A stretch of 64,000 bases of DNA from CAVQNQ01 sp963714205 (lineage in GTDB: Bacteria > Acidobacteriota > Terriglobia > Bryobacterales > Bryobacteraceae), in NCBI GenBank assembly GCA_963714205.1, contig CAVQNQ010000008.1, positions 186,001 to 250,000 of the forward strand, read 5' to 3'. Position 1 is the first letter of the stretch. The number at the start of each line of letters is the position of its first letter. Both the position numbers and the translations under genes were made by a program. The notes beneath the pieces are model-generated. The model did not search any database and was not told the origin of the DNA. It saw only the letters and a program-made list of their open reading frames with translations. Below, in pieces: positions 15,210-23,164 of this stretch.

Positions 15210-16460
15210 ATGGTAGAGTTATGGGGGGTGGCCGATACGGGAACCATTCTAATCCGAGGGGCACGCCAATTGCTCACCTTGCGGGGCGCCAGAGGGCCCC
15301 GGCGGGGGGCTGAACTGGGCGAACTCGGGATCATACCGGATGGCGGGCTGTTGATTCGAGACGGCGTTCTGCTGGAGGTGGGTCCCACGCGCCGGCTGGA
15401 AAACCTGGCGGATGCGCGCGGCGCTGTCGAGATCAACGCGGCGGGCAAAGTGGTTATGCCAGGCTTGGTCGACAGTCACACGCACCTGGTGTTTCCTCCT
15501 CCCGGAGGGACCGGCTTGGCGGAGGAAGGCGCGGCCGCCCGGCTACACTCCAGCACCGGGCAGCGCCTGGAGGGGCGAATCAGAAGCTTCCTGGAAGCCA
15601 TGGCGCGCCACGGCACTACCACGGTGGAAGCCAAGACAGGCTGTGGGCTGGATGAAAGCGCGGAGCTCAAGGTGCTGCGCGTGCTTTCGGCGTTCGCCGA
15701 GGACCCGCTCCAGGTGATCCCGACGTTTCTTCTGCGCATACCGGAAGAGAACGGCGCCCGGATGTTGGAGTGGGCGCTCGGCGATTTGCTGCCCAAAATC
15801 CGCCGGCGCAACCTGGCGCAATTCGCGGACCTGGCGTGGAGCGACGATCCGCAGCAGCACGCGGGGTTCATAAAGTACCTGCAAGCCGCGCGGAATATGG
15901 GGTTCCGGTGCAAGATCCATGCCGATGGCGACACGCCGGCCGCGGTAGCTATGGCCCTGGATCACCTGGTGGTGAGCATCGATCACCTGGAGCGGGCCCG
16001 GGCGGCGGAAGTGACCCTGCTGGCTGGCGCTTGCACGGTGGTCACGCTTCTGCCCGTGCCGGCCTGGCGTGCGGGGTGTATTTTCCCGCCCGCGCGGGAG
16101 CTGGTGGAGAGCGGGGCGGCAGTGGCGCTGGCCTCTAACTTCAACGCGCACCACACGCCCACGCTGAGCATGCAGACGGTGATTGCACTGGCCTGCCTGG
16201 AAATGGGTCTGACGCCGGAGCAGGCCATTTCGGCGGCCACCATCAACGGCGCTCACGCGCTGGGGTGCGCGGCCCGTATCGGCTCGCTGGAACCAGGGAA
16301 AGCCGCCGACGCGATCATCCTGGAAACTTCGGACTATCGCGAACTGGCCAGCCGGTTCGGCGTCAACCTGGTTCAACTGACGATCAAGAGCGGCCGGATC
16401 ATTTACAAACAGGGCGAGGTAGGACCGCGCGCGGCGGTGGACCTGCATCCGAACTGGTAG
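15210..16460 (+). CDS. Imidazolonepropionase-like amidohydrolase with altered active site
   Basis: A 416-residue metal-dependent amidohydrolase closest to HutI. It keeps the HxH metal pair (H90/H92 in DSHTHLVF), KTGCGL, H237 (KIHAD) and H259 (SIDH), and the typical C-terminal GSLEPGKAADAII. It departs from HutI at key places. The fourth metal ligand Asp is Asn (N310 in ASNFNAHHTP instead of TDFNPGS). The Glu after HAD is Gly240. The substrate-binding GG-x-R segment after HTHLVF is replaced by a Pro/Gly stretch. No hutH or hutU is nearby. It may act on another cyclic substrate or be catalytically impaired. Confidence 0.8.
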   Translation: MVELWGVADTGTILIRGARQLLTLRGARGPRRGAELGELGIIPDGGLLIRDGVLLEVGPTRRLENLADARGAVEINAAGKVVMPGLVDSHTHLVFPPPGGTGLAEEGAAARLHSSTGQRLEGRIRSFLEAMARHGTTTVEAKTGCGLDESAELKVLRVLSAFAEDPLQVIPTFLLRIPEENGARMLEWALGDLLPKIRRRNLAQFADLAWSDDPQQHAGFIKYLQAARNMGFRCKIHADGDTPAAVAMALDHLVVSIDHLERARAAEVTLLAGACTVVTLLPVPAWRAGCIFPPARELVESGAAVALASNFNAHHTPTLSMQTVIALACLEMGLTPEQAISAATINGAHALGCAARIGSLEPGKAADAIILETSDYRELASRFGVNLVQLTIKSGRIIYKQGEVGPRAAVDLHPNW

Positions 16461-16474
16461 ATTGCCTCGCCATC

Positions 16475-17185
16475 ATGACGGAAACACAGAAACGCACGGC
16501 GTGGGCGATCGTCAACGTGTTCGAAACGGGGACCATCGCGGGCCGCTACGGCGCGATCGCGCGCACCGATGGCGATCCCGGCCACCTCACCTATGGGCGC
16601 AGCCAGGCTTCGCTGGCGAGCGGCGGCCTTTACCACCTTCTGGAGAGTTACTGCCAGTTGCCCGGCGCGGCTTGCCGCGAGGCCCTCTCGCCGTACCTAG
16701 ACCGGCTGAAACGGCGCGACCCGTCGCTAGATGTCGATAATGGCCTGTGTGGCGCGCTCCAGGACGCAGCGGCGGATCCGGTGATGCACACGGTACAGGA
16801 CAATTTCTTCGAAGCGGATTATTTCGATCCGGCCCTGGAGGCGGCGGCGCGCGTCGGACTGACCACGCCGCTGGCGCAGACGGTGGTGTTCGACAGCTTT
16901 ATCCAAGGTGGCTGGCTGGTGGTCGAGCGGAGGGTGCTCGGGCAGTGGGGGCCGCTTTCCCAGACTCTGCCGGAAGAGCAATGGGTGGCGCACTACATCG
17001 AGAAACGCCGGGAGTGGCTGGAATCGCTGGGCGAAGCGCTGGCCCGCACCACCTACCGCATGGACGCTTTTGCGGGGCTGATGGCGGCGGCCAAGTTTCA
17101 ACTCGAGCTGCCGCTCGAAGTTCGCGGCGTCACCATCGACGAAACTGAACTGGCCGGGCAGCCCGAAGGCCGCCCGGCCGCGTGA
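16475..17185 (+). CDS. GH46 chitosanase-like protein without signal peptide
   Basis: A 236-residue protein whose N-terminus matches the lysozyme-like GH46 active site: E17 in NVFETG and D34 in DGDPGHLTYGRSQ, a 17-residue spacing close to the Glu/Asp pair of chitosanases. The family cleaves beta-1,4-glucosamine polymers. The catalytic region begins at residue 10, with no export signal. Cytoplasmic location or release by lysis must therefore be assumed, or the protein has another role. It starts 14 nt after the amidohydrolase gene and is probably co-transcribed with it. Confidence 0.75.
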   Translation: MTETQKRTAWAIVNVFETGTIAGRYGAIARTDGDPGHLTYGRSQASLASGGLYHLLESYCQLPGAACREALSPYLDRLKRRDPSLDVDNGLCGALQDAAADPVMHTVQDNFFEADYFDPALEAAARVGLTTPLAQTVVFDSFIQGGWLVVERRVLGQWGPLSQTLPEEQWVAHYIEKRREWLESLGEALARTTYRMDAFAGLMAAAKFQLELPLEVRGVTIDETELAGQPEGRPAA

Positions 17186-17203
17186 AGCGCTACAGGGCCG
17201 CGA

Positions 17204-19957
17204 TTATCTGACGCCCACCGAAATGGTGTCGCTGACGGTCTGGCCGCCGGGACCGTAGGCGGTCAGCGTGTACGTCGTGTCGGAGAACGGAGTAACCGTG
17301 ATGCTGCCGTTTACGGGCAGAGTCTGAGGCTGCAAACCGCCGCCGGTGATCACTACCGAGGTGGCATTCTGGGTCTGCCAGGACAGCGTGACCGGTTCGT
17401 TGGAGTAATTCGCGAACGTGGGGCTGGCGCTAAAGGCCACGATAACGACCGCGCCGACGTTGACGGTGGCATTGGCCTGGACTTGGCCGGCACTGTTGGT
17501 GGCGGTCAAGGTGTAGGTGGTGGTCGCGGTCGGGGTGACGGTGACGCAACCGTTGGCGTTCAGGTTGGTGCCGACACCCGGAGCGATGGTGATGGAGGTG
17601 GCTCCACTGACCTGCCAGCAGAGCTGGCTGGAGGCGCCCGCGGTAATGGTCTGCGGGTTGGCGACGAACTGGAGGACCTGCGGCACCGTGCCGGCGGCTA
17701 CCGTGACGGTGACCACCGCCGTGACGGTCTTGCCGGCGGAGTCCGTGGCGGTCAGGGTATAACTGGTGGTCTGGGTCGGCGAGACGGTGGTGCTGCCGTT
17801 GAGCGCCACGCTGCCCACGCCGCTGCTGATGGTCACCTGAGTGGCTCCGCTGGTGGTCCAACTCAGAGTGGAAGACCCGCCCTTGGTGATGGTGGCCGGG
17901 CTAGCCGCGAAGCGCAGGATCTGCGGATTACCCGGGGCCGCGGCGCCGACCTGTACGGTCAGACTTTGCGTGACCGGGCCTCCCGGACCGTTGGCCGTCA
18001 GGGTGTACGTGGTGGTCTGCGTCGGCGAGACGGAGACGGAACCGGTGTGCGGATCCACCGAGCCGACATTGGGCGAGATGCTCGCGCCGGTGGCGTTCGA
18101 AATCGTCCAACTCAGCGTGCTGCTCTGGCCCGGCTGGATGGCGGCCGGATTGGCGGTAAACGAGCCGATCTGCACCGTGACGGCCTGTGCCGTGGTCACG
18201 GTGGTGGAAGCGGAACTCTGCAGGCCGTCTGTGTTCCTGACGGTCAGGCGGAAGCCGTAGCTCTGGCCCGCCGCGGCCGTGAAGGTGACCACCGGCGTAC
18301 TGGTGCTCGACAGGGCCACCGTGGGACCATTAACCTGCGTCCAGGTATACGTAAGAGCTTCGCCCAGCGGATCGTAGGATCCGGAACCATTCAATGTAAT
18401 CGTGCCGGGCTGGACTCCGATCTGGTTGGGTCCCGCGTCGGCTACAGGCGGGCTGCTGCCCGCGCGCCGCGTGCCGAATTCGTAGCGGATGCGCGGAACG
18501 TCCATGGGCACGGGAGTCTTGACCTGAGCATACTCCTTGGGATGAATATAGTTTCCGACCTGGATACCGAAAACGAAGCGGCCGGCATCGCTGGCGTTCA
18601 GGAGCGTCTCGTTGTAATCGAATTCGGCGGTGAAGGCCACGGCGCCCGTTATCGGCTGCACCAGGCGGAGCGTGCCGCCCGGACGATTGCCGCCGGCGCT
18701 GGATAGCCGCCGCAGGTATGCGATGTTGGCCTCCAAATACGCGTTGCTCCACAAGCCAACCATGGCATCCACGCCTTCCGTGTTCAGGATGCGGGCGAAG
18801 GTCTGCAAGTAGGCCCCCGGCGCGAGTGAGACGCTGCTCAGAACCGCGTAGTTCTTGAAACCATGGGTGACAAAGGCACCGATGCGGCCGCGACCGAAAA
18901 GATAATCGGCCAGCAGGGATCCCTGCGCCAGAGAGCCGCCGTTCTGATACTGGCTGAAGTCGAGGTACTTGAAGCTGCCGAAGGCGCCGACTTGCAGGGC
19001 GCTCCAGCGGTTGACCAAGCCGATATCGAACTGGCCTTCCTGCCGGCCGGGATAATACATGTACTCGCCCTGGGCCTGGACCGCGTGCGTGCCGTCGCCG
19101 CCGAAAGGCGAGAAGAACTGGCCGCGTCCGCTGACGCTGGCGTTGCCGGTGCGGCCGCCGCCGAAGGTGGGACCGACATTCACCGACACGAGCGAGTATT
19201 TCTTGTTGCGGCGCTGGGCTTCATCTAAGGCGCCCTGGGCGGCGCTCTGGGCCTCGTTGTGCGCCACGGTCTGAGTCTGCTGCTCGGTTAGCGGCTTGGG
19301 CAGGCCGTTGACCTGATCGCGGAGGGCGTTCTGCTGGTTGCGCAGGTCCGCCAGTTCGCCGCGAAGCTTGTCGTTCTCGCCCTGCAAATTCTTTACGGCG
19401 GCGAGGATGTCATCCAGTTTGTCGAGGCGCTTGAGAATCTGTTCGCAGCAATCCTGCTGCTTCTTCATGAAATCATCGAGGGCGGTCATGGCCGGCAGCA
19501 CCTGGCTGATGGGGCCCTCCCCGATTACCTTGCCTTGGCCGTCAGTCACCGTCAACACGACCCGGCGATTGATGAAGCGGCCTTCCTTCGTGCGGTTGTC
19601 CACGGCGGGGTCGCGCTTGCCGTTGCCCGCGACCGAGAGCTGGTCCGCCGAGGCGCCATACTTGAGCAGGAAGTTGCGCACGGTTTCGGCGCGGGCCATA
19701 GCCAGCTTGTCGTTATATCTGGCCGAACCCACGAAATCGGTATTGCCGACAATCTTGACGCGATAGTCCTTGTGCTGGTTCAAAAGATCCGCGAGACGCA
19801 GCAGACTGGGATAGCCGTCGGAGAGGACCGAAGAATTGAACTCGAAATTGATCTCCTCCCAACTATCCTTGGTCTGAGTCGGGGGCGCGTTTAAGCCTTG
19901 GGCGAACAGTCCGGATGCCATGAGTCCAAGGGCGCTCATAGCGGCTAGCTTTCTCAT
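17204..19957 (-). CDS. OmpA-domain / beta-barrel / PKD / Ig-repeat outer-membrane protein
   Basis: A 917-residue envelope protein. The signal peptide is residues 1-19. Residues 32-138 form an OmpA-like peptidoglycan-binding domain (NFEFNSSVLSDG, GNTDFVGSARYNDKLAMARA). Residues 155-250 are a predicted coiled coil (LKRLDKLDDILAAVKNLQGE). Residues 255-495 look like a barrel of alternating strands. Residues 503-590 are a PKD domain (ADAGPNQIGV, NGSGSYDP, YTWTQ), and four Ig-like repeats of about 80 residues complete the C-terminus. OmpA domains are usually C-terminal; here it leads. I infer peptidoglycan anchoring and a long surface-exposed tail. The ATG follows GAGGAGAT by about 11 nt. Confidence 0.85.
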   Translation of the reverse strand: MRKLAAMSALGLMASGLFAQGLNAPPTQTKDSWEEINFEFNSSVLSDGYPSLLRLADLLNQHKDYRVKIVGNTDFVGSARYNDKLAMARAETVRNFLLKYGASADQLSVAGNGKRDPAVDNRTKEGRFINRRVVLTVTDGQGKVIGEGPISQVLPAMTALDDFMKKQQDCCEQILKRLDKLDDILAAVKNLQGENDKLRGELADLRNQQNALRDQVNGLPKPLTEQQTQTVAHNEAQSAAQGALDEAQRRNKKYSLVSVNVGPTFGGGRTGNASVSGRGQFFSPFGGDGTHAVQAQGEYMYYPGRQEGQFDIGLVNRWSALQVGAFGSFKYLDFSQYQNGGSLAQGSLLADYLFGRGRIGAFVTHGFKNYAVLSSVSLAPGAYLQTFARILNTEGVDAMVGLWSNAYLEANIAYLRRLSSAGGNRPGGTLRLVQPITGAVAFTAEFDYNETLLNASDAGRFVFGIQVGNYIHPKEYAQVKTPVPMDVPRIRYEFGTRRAGSSPPVADAGPNQIGVQPGTITLNGSGSYDPLGEALTYTWTQVNGPTVALSSTSTPVVTFTAAAGQSYGFRLTVRNTDGLQSSASTTVTTAQAVTVQIGSFTANPAAIQPGQSSTLSWTISNATGASISPNVGSVDPHTGSVSVSPTQTTTYTLTANGPGGPVTQSLTVQVGAAAPGNPQILRFAASPATITKGGSSTLSWTTSGATQVTISSGVGSVALNGSTTVSPTQTTSYTLTATDSAGKTVTAVVTVTVAAGTVPQVLQFVANPQTITAGASSQLCWQVSGATSITIAPGVGTNLNANGCVTVTPTATTTYTLTATNSAGQVQANATVNVGAVVIVAFSASPTFANYSNEPVTLSWQTQNATSVVITGGGLQPQTLPVNGSITVTPFSDTTYTLTAYGPGGQTVSDTISVGVR
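17207..18172 (-). repeat. Four tandem Ig-like repeats (about 80 codons each)
   Basis: Repeat units cover about residues 596-671, 678-753, 760-836 and 837-917 of the OmpA-type protein. Each has the pattern F-x-A-x-P-x-x-I...LSW, then V-x-P-T-x-T-T-x-Y-T-L-T-A, then V-x-V. The fourth is the most divergent. Repeat expansion or contraction between strains is plausible. Confidence 0.75.
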
Positions 19958-20112
19958 TGGCTTTACGATCTCCTCAAGAAGAACATGTGCATGGTCCGAG
20001 TACGGTCGTCCCGCGGGGCAGCTTTCGGGCGGCCGTTCGGAATTTCAAAAGGGTGATTTATTCGACCTAAAGACTCCCGTAAGAGAAAAGACAATTCAAG
20101 ATAGACTATACC

Positions 20113-20140
20113 GAAACTCCTAGATATCTGCAAGAGTTTC
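20113..20140. promoter_or_regulatory. Inverted repeat between ompA-like gene and rnpB
   Basis: GAAACTC (20113-20119) and GAGTTTC (20134-20140) are perfect 7-bp arms with a 14-nt loop, in the 257-bp AT-richer space between the divergent OmpA-type gene and rnpB. Function unknown. Confidence 0.3.
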
Positions 20141-20172
20141 AGCAGTTTAGTTAATGATAGCTGGGGTGGATG

Positions 20173-20209
20173 GTCACATTTTGCGGCAAATTACGACATG
20201 AAATGTGAC
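20173..20209. promoter_or_regulatory. 9-bp inverted repeat at the rnpB promoter
   Basis: GTCACATTT (20173-20181) and AAATGTGAC (20201-20209) are perfect inverted arms separated by 19 nt. The right arm overlaps the likely rnpB -10 (GACAAT 20207-20212), and the left arm meets a TTGCGG hexamer at 20181. The position suits an operator or an architectural protein site. Confidence 0.4.
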
Positions 20210-20214
20210 AATAC

Positions 20215-20579
20215 GTATGGGACCGCCGGACGGGCAGTCGCTCCCGGAAACGGGGGAGGAAAGTCCGGTCTCCACAGGGCAGCGTGCCGGCTAACGGCCG
20301 GGAGGGCCGCAAGGCTCTACGGAAAGCGCAACAGAAAATATACCGCCGCGCCGGTGCGCGGTAAGGGTGAAATGGTGCGGTAAGAGCGCACCGCGGCAGG
20401 AGTAATTCTGCCGGCATGGCAAACCCCACGCGGAGCAAGACCAAATAGGGGAGGAGGAGCGGCCCGCTCCGCCGGACTCCCGGGTAGGTCGCTAGAGCCG
20501 GACAGTAATGTCCGGCCCAGAGGAATGACTGCCACCCGCAAGGGTACAGAAACCGGCTTACACTCCGGCGGTCCCGTAC
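20215..20579 (+). ncRNA. rnpB: RNase P RNA (bacterial type A)
   Basis: The catalytic RNA of RNase P, which matures tRNA 5' ends. It is recognised by its conserved cores in order: GGAGGAAAGTCCGG, the CACAGGGCAG box, GAAAGCGCAACAGAAA, GGTAAGGGTGAAA, GGCAAACCCC, GAGCAAGACCAAATAGGGG, GGTCGCTAGAGCC, AATGACTGCC and ACAGAAACCGGCTTAC. The ends are set by helix P1: 20219-20230 pairs perfectly with 20564-20575 over 12 bp, and the helix can extend outward to 20215/20579. Length is about 360 nt, normal for type A. It ends 15 nt before the stop of a convergent gene, with no visible terminator. Confidence 0.97.
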
Positions 20580-20593
20580 AGGCGCGTACGAAC

Positions 20594-22099
20594 TCAGTGA
20601 ATTGCGACAGTCCGCGTATCGGATGGGCTGGTGCCGACAGCGACGACCACCGGGACATCGTCTCCGGTGACTCCCGCGGGGACCTGGAAATCGATCTGGT
20701 AAAGACCCGTAAAGCCAGGCGCGATCCCCGAGAAAAGCACGTTCGCCGGAAGGCCGCCGACCGTGACGGTGGGGGTCACGACCGACTTGTAGAGCACGCT
20801 GCCGTCCGCGGGTGCGATGGCGCCGGTCTTGAGAGGAGTGCCGTTGGGGTCGCCATTGGGCGTGGCCTCTCCTAAACCGGTGGTGTAGAGAACCAGGTAA
20901 CTACCGGCGGTCGCTGGTTGCGCGCACACTGTGAGCGGGGTACTGCTGGAAGTGCAGGCCGCGATGTTGAGCGCGGCGGCCATGGACGCAGGCATGGCCA
21001 GCCAGAGCGTCGCATTGAACTGGGCCAGGATATTGAAGCGGTTCTTCGTGGATGGATCGGCAATGTAGTACATGCCGGGTTCGGCCGGAACCATGGTCAG
21101 CGCGAAGTTTGGAGAAGTGGCCGCGGGGGTGATGAGTTGCACATTGACGGTTCCGGAGGTAGGCAGCTCCTGAGGCACGAGCAGGTCGATGGTCCCGGCC
21201 GTTGCGTTCAGGTGAAACAGCGGCGCAGACGTGCCGTTGAAGGTGACCGAGATGCCTTGAAACGCCGTAGCGGGGAAGCCAACCGTTTGATTAGTGGTGC
21301 CGAGTCCATTGGCGAACACGCTGACGATGGAGCCGGGCGCGGCGATTGTGCCGGCGGCGAAAGACGCGTTGTTCACCACCGCGTAGATGCCAAACAAGGC
21401 CAGCGTCACCGAGCTGCTGGTCTGGCCGCCGATCGAGATTGTCACCGGAACGGTGCCCTGCAAGCCCGCGGGAACCGTGAAGTTGATCTGATAAAGACCT
21501 GGGATGGAGGACGTGCCGTAGTAAGTGAGGCTGGCGGTGGCGCCTCCGACCGTCAATGTGGGCTTGGTCGCCAGAGGGTTGGCCGCCGTCGAGCCCGTCG
21601 TGCTGGCGGGATTGGTCTGTCCCAGGCCGGCGGCGTAAGCCGTTACTGTATCGCCGGGTTTGGCGGGCGCCGCGGAGGTGATCGTCGCGCCGGTGGCGGT
21701 CCTTATTAAGCCTGCACCGCTGCCCGCGCTGCCCAAGCCATCGGCTGTGAACATCGCCGGAGCATATGAACCGAGCGTGATGCTGAAGGGCGCCGATGTG
21801 GCACCGCCGACAGTCACGGTGAGGTTAATTGCCGTTCCTGTAGTGGCGTCGAAGGGAAGCTGAGCGTTGATCTGCGCGGGAGTCACGCCGGCGACGTAGG
21901 CTGTCTTCCCGCCCACGCTAACCGTGACGCCCGAAACGGGCCCCGAGCCGAAGTTCGAGCCGTAAATGCCGACCAACAAGCCGGGGCATAGGTGCGTGCT
22001 GAAATCGGCACCGTTTAACACTCCTGTGACCGTGGGAGTCTGAGCGAAAGCAGCAACTGCAAGAGCGAGAAAGAACAGATTGAATTTGAGAAAGCGCAC
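20594..22099 (-). CDS. Secreted TIG/TIGR03437-type repeat protein
   Basis: A 501-residue exported protein (signal peptide to about residue 19, LAVAAFA-Q). It has two rounds of an IPT/TIG-like beta-sandwich followed by the Solibacter-type C-terminal unit: NGADFSTHLCPGLLVGIYGS with PGDTVTAYAAGLGQTNP, and NNASFAAGTIAAPGSIVSVF with LVLYTTGLGEATPNGDP. GLYQINFTVPAGLQG and GLYQIDFQVPAGVTG recur. The paralogous family is expanded in Solibacter-like acidobacteria; its role is unknown and surface adhesion is a guess. The start is GTG 22099, behind AAGGA. Confidence 0.85.
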   Translation of the reverse strand: MRFLKFNLFFLALAVAAFAQTPTVTGVLNGADFSTHLCPGLLVGIYGSNFGSGPVSGVTVSVGGKTAYVAGVTPAQINAQLPFDATTGTAINLTVTVGGATSAPFSITLGSYAPAMFTADGLGSAGSGAGLIRTATGATITSAAPAKPGDTVTAYAAGLGQTNPASTTGSTAANPLATKPTLTVGGATASLTYYGTSSIPGLYQINFTVPAGLQGTVPVTISIGGQTSSSVTLALFGIYAVVNNASFAAGTIAAPGSIVSVFANGLGTTNQTVGFPATAFQGISVTFNGTSAPLFHLNATAGTIDLLVPQELPTSGTVNVQLITPAATSPNFALTMVPAEPGMYYIADPSTKNRFNILAQFNATLWLAMPASMAAALNIAACTSSSTPLTVCAQPATAGSYLVLYTTGLGEATPNGDPNGTPLKTGAIAPADGSVLYKSVVTPTVTVGGLPANVLFSGIAPGFTGLYQIDFQVPAGVTGDDVPVVVAVGTSPSDTRTVAIH

Positions 22100-22198
22100 G
22101 TTTCCTTATATTGTGTTTCCGGAACTTTGTCAAGGATTGGCATGCTGGCGCGGGCCATTGACGGGATTGTGGGTAAGCCCTCGTTACAAGGCGGCTGG

Positions 22199-22204
22199 TA
22201 GAAT
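22199..22204 (+). promoter_or_regulatory. Candidate -10 of ftsY-ribD-ribE (leaderless)
   Basis: TAGAAT ends 9 nt before the ftsY ATG at 22214, with no Shine-Dalgarno sequence between. Confidence 0.4.
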
Positions 22205-22213
22205 AGAACCGAA

Positions 22214-23164
22214 ATGATCCAGACGCTGTTCGGCTCGGTGGAGCAAGAACCATCCCTGCTGGAAAAGCTGAAGAGCGGCGTCGAGAAGACGCGCGCGGGG
22301 CTGGTTACGGCGCTCGAGGACGCGCTCCAGGGAAAGAAAGAGATCGATGCGGATCTGCTCGACGAGCTGGAGTACACACTCATTTCAGCCGATATCGGGG
22401 TGAAGACCACCGAGGAAATTCTGACGCGCATCCGTGAGCGGGTGGGGCGCCATCAACTGAGCGACGCGGCGGAGTTGAAGGGACTGATCCGCGAGCACCT
22501 GCTCGAGATTCTGGAGGCCAGCGAGCGCGCGCCGGCGCGCGTGTCGGAGCCGCCCGCGGTGATCCTGATGGTGGGGGTGAACGGCTCGGGGAAGACCACG
22601 ACTATCGGCAAGCTTGCGCGGCGGTTCAAGTTGGAGGGTCGCTCGGTGCTGCTGTGCGCGGCGGATACATTTCGCGCGGCGGCCATTGAGCAGCTCGAGA
22701 TCTGGGGCCAGCGCACGGAGTCGCCGGTGGTGCGGCAGGGTCCGGGCAGCGATCCCAGCGCGGTGCTCTTCGATGCGCTCAGCGCGGCCCGCGCGCGGGG
22801 CATGGATTGCGTGATGGTGGACACCGCCGGCCGCTTGCAGACCAAAGAGAACCTCATGGCGGAGCTCCAGAAGATGAGCCGCACGGCGCGCAAGGTGATC
22901 CCGGAGGCGCCGCACGAGGTGCTGCTGGTGCTGGACGCGACCACGGGGCAGAACGGGCTGGAGCAGGCGCGCAAGTTCACGGAGACCTCCGGGGTGACGG
23001 GGATCGTGCTGACCAAGCTGGACGGCACCGCCAAGGGAGGCATCGTGGTGGCAATCGCGCGCGAGCTGAACCTTCCGATACGATACGTGGGAGTGGGGGA
23101 GAAGGTCGAAGATCTGCTGCCGTTCGACGCGGAGAAGTTCATTGCGTCGCTTTTCGAAAAATGA
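22214..23164 (+). CDS. ftsY: Signal recognition particle receptor FtsY
   Basis: The SRP GTPase receptor that docks ribosome-SRP complexes at the inner membrane. It has 316 residues with a short N-terminus, so the acidic A domain of E. coli FtsY is absent, as in many phyla. The N domain helices occupy 15-110. The G domain has G1 GVNGSGKT (121-128), DTFRAAAIEQL, DTAGRLQTKENLM, the DATTGQNG loop, TKLDGTAKGG and the closing VGVGEKVEDLLPFD. Its stop overlaps the ribD ATG (ATGA), giving an unusual ftsY-ribD-ribE unit. Confidence 0.96.
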   Translation: MIQTLFGSVEQEPSLLEKLKSGVEKTRAGLVTALEDALQGKKEIDADLLDELEYTLISADIGVKTTEEILTRIRERVGRHQLSDAAELKGLIREHLLEILEASERAPARVSEPPAVILMVGVNGSGKTTTIGKLARRFKLEGRSVLLCAADTFRAAAIEQLEIWGQRTESPVVRQGPGSDPSAVLFDALSAARARGMDCVMVDTAGRLQTKENLMAELQKMSRTARKVIPEAPHEVLLVLDATTGQNGLEQARKFTETSGVTGIVLTKLDGTAKGGIVVAIARELNLPIRYVGVGEKVEDLLPFDAEKFIASLFEK

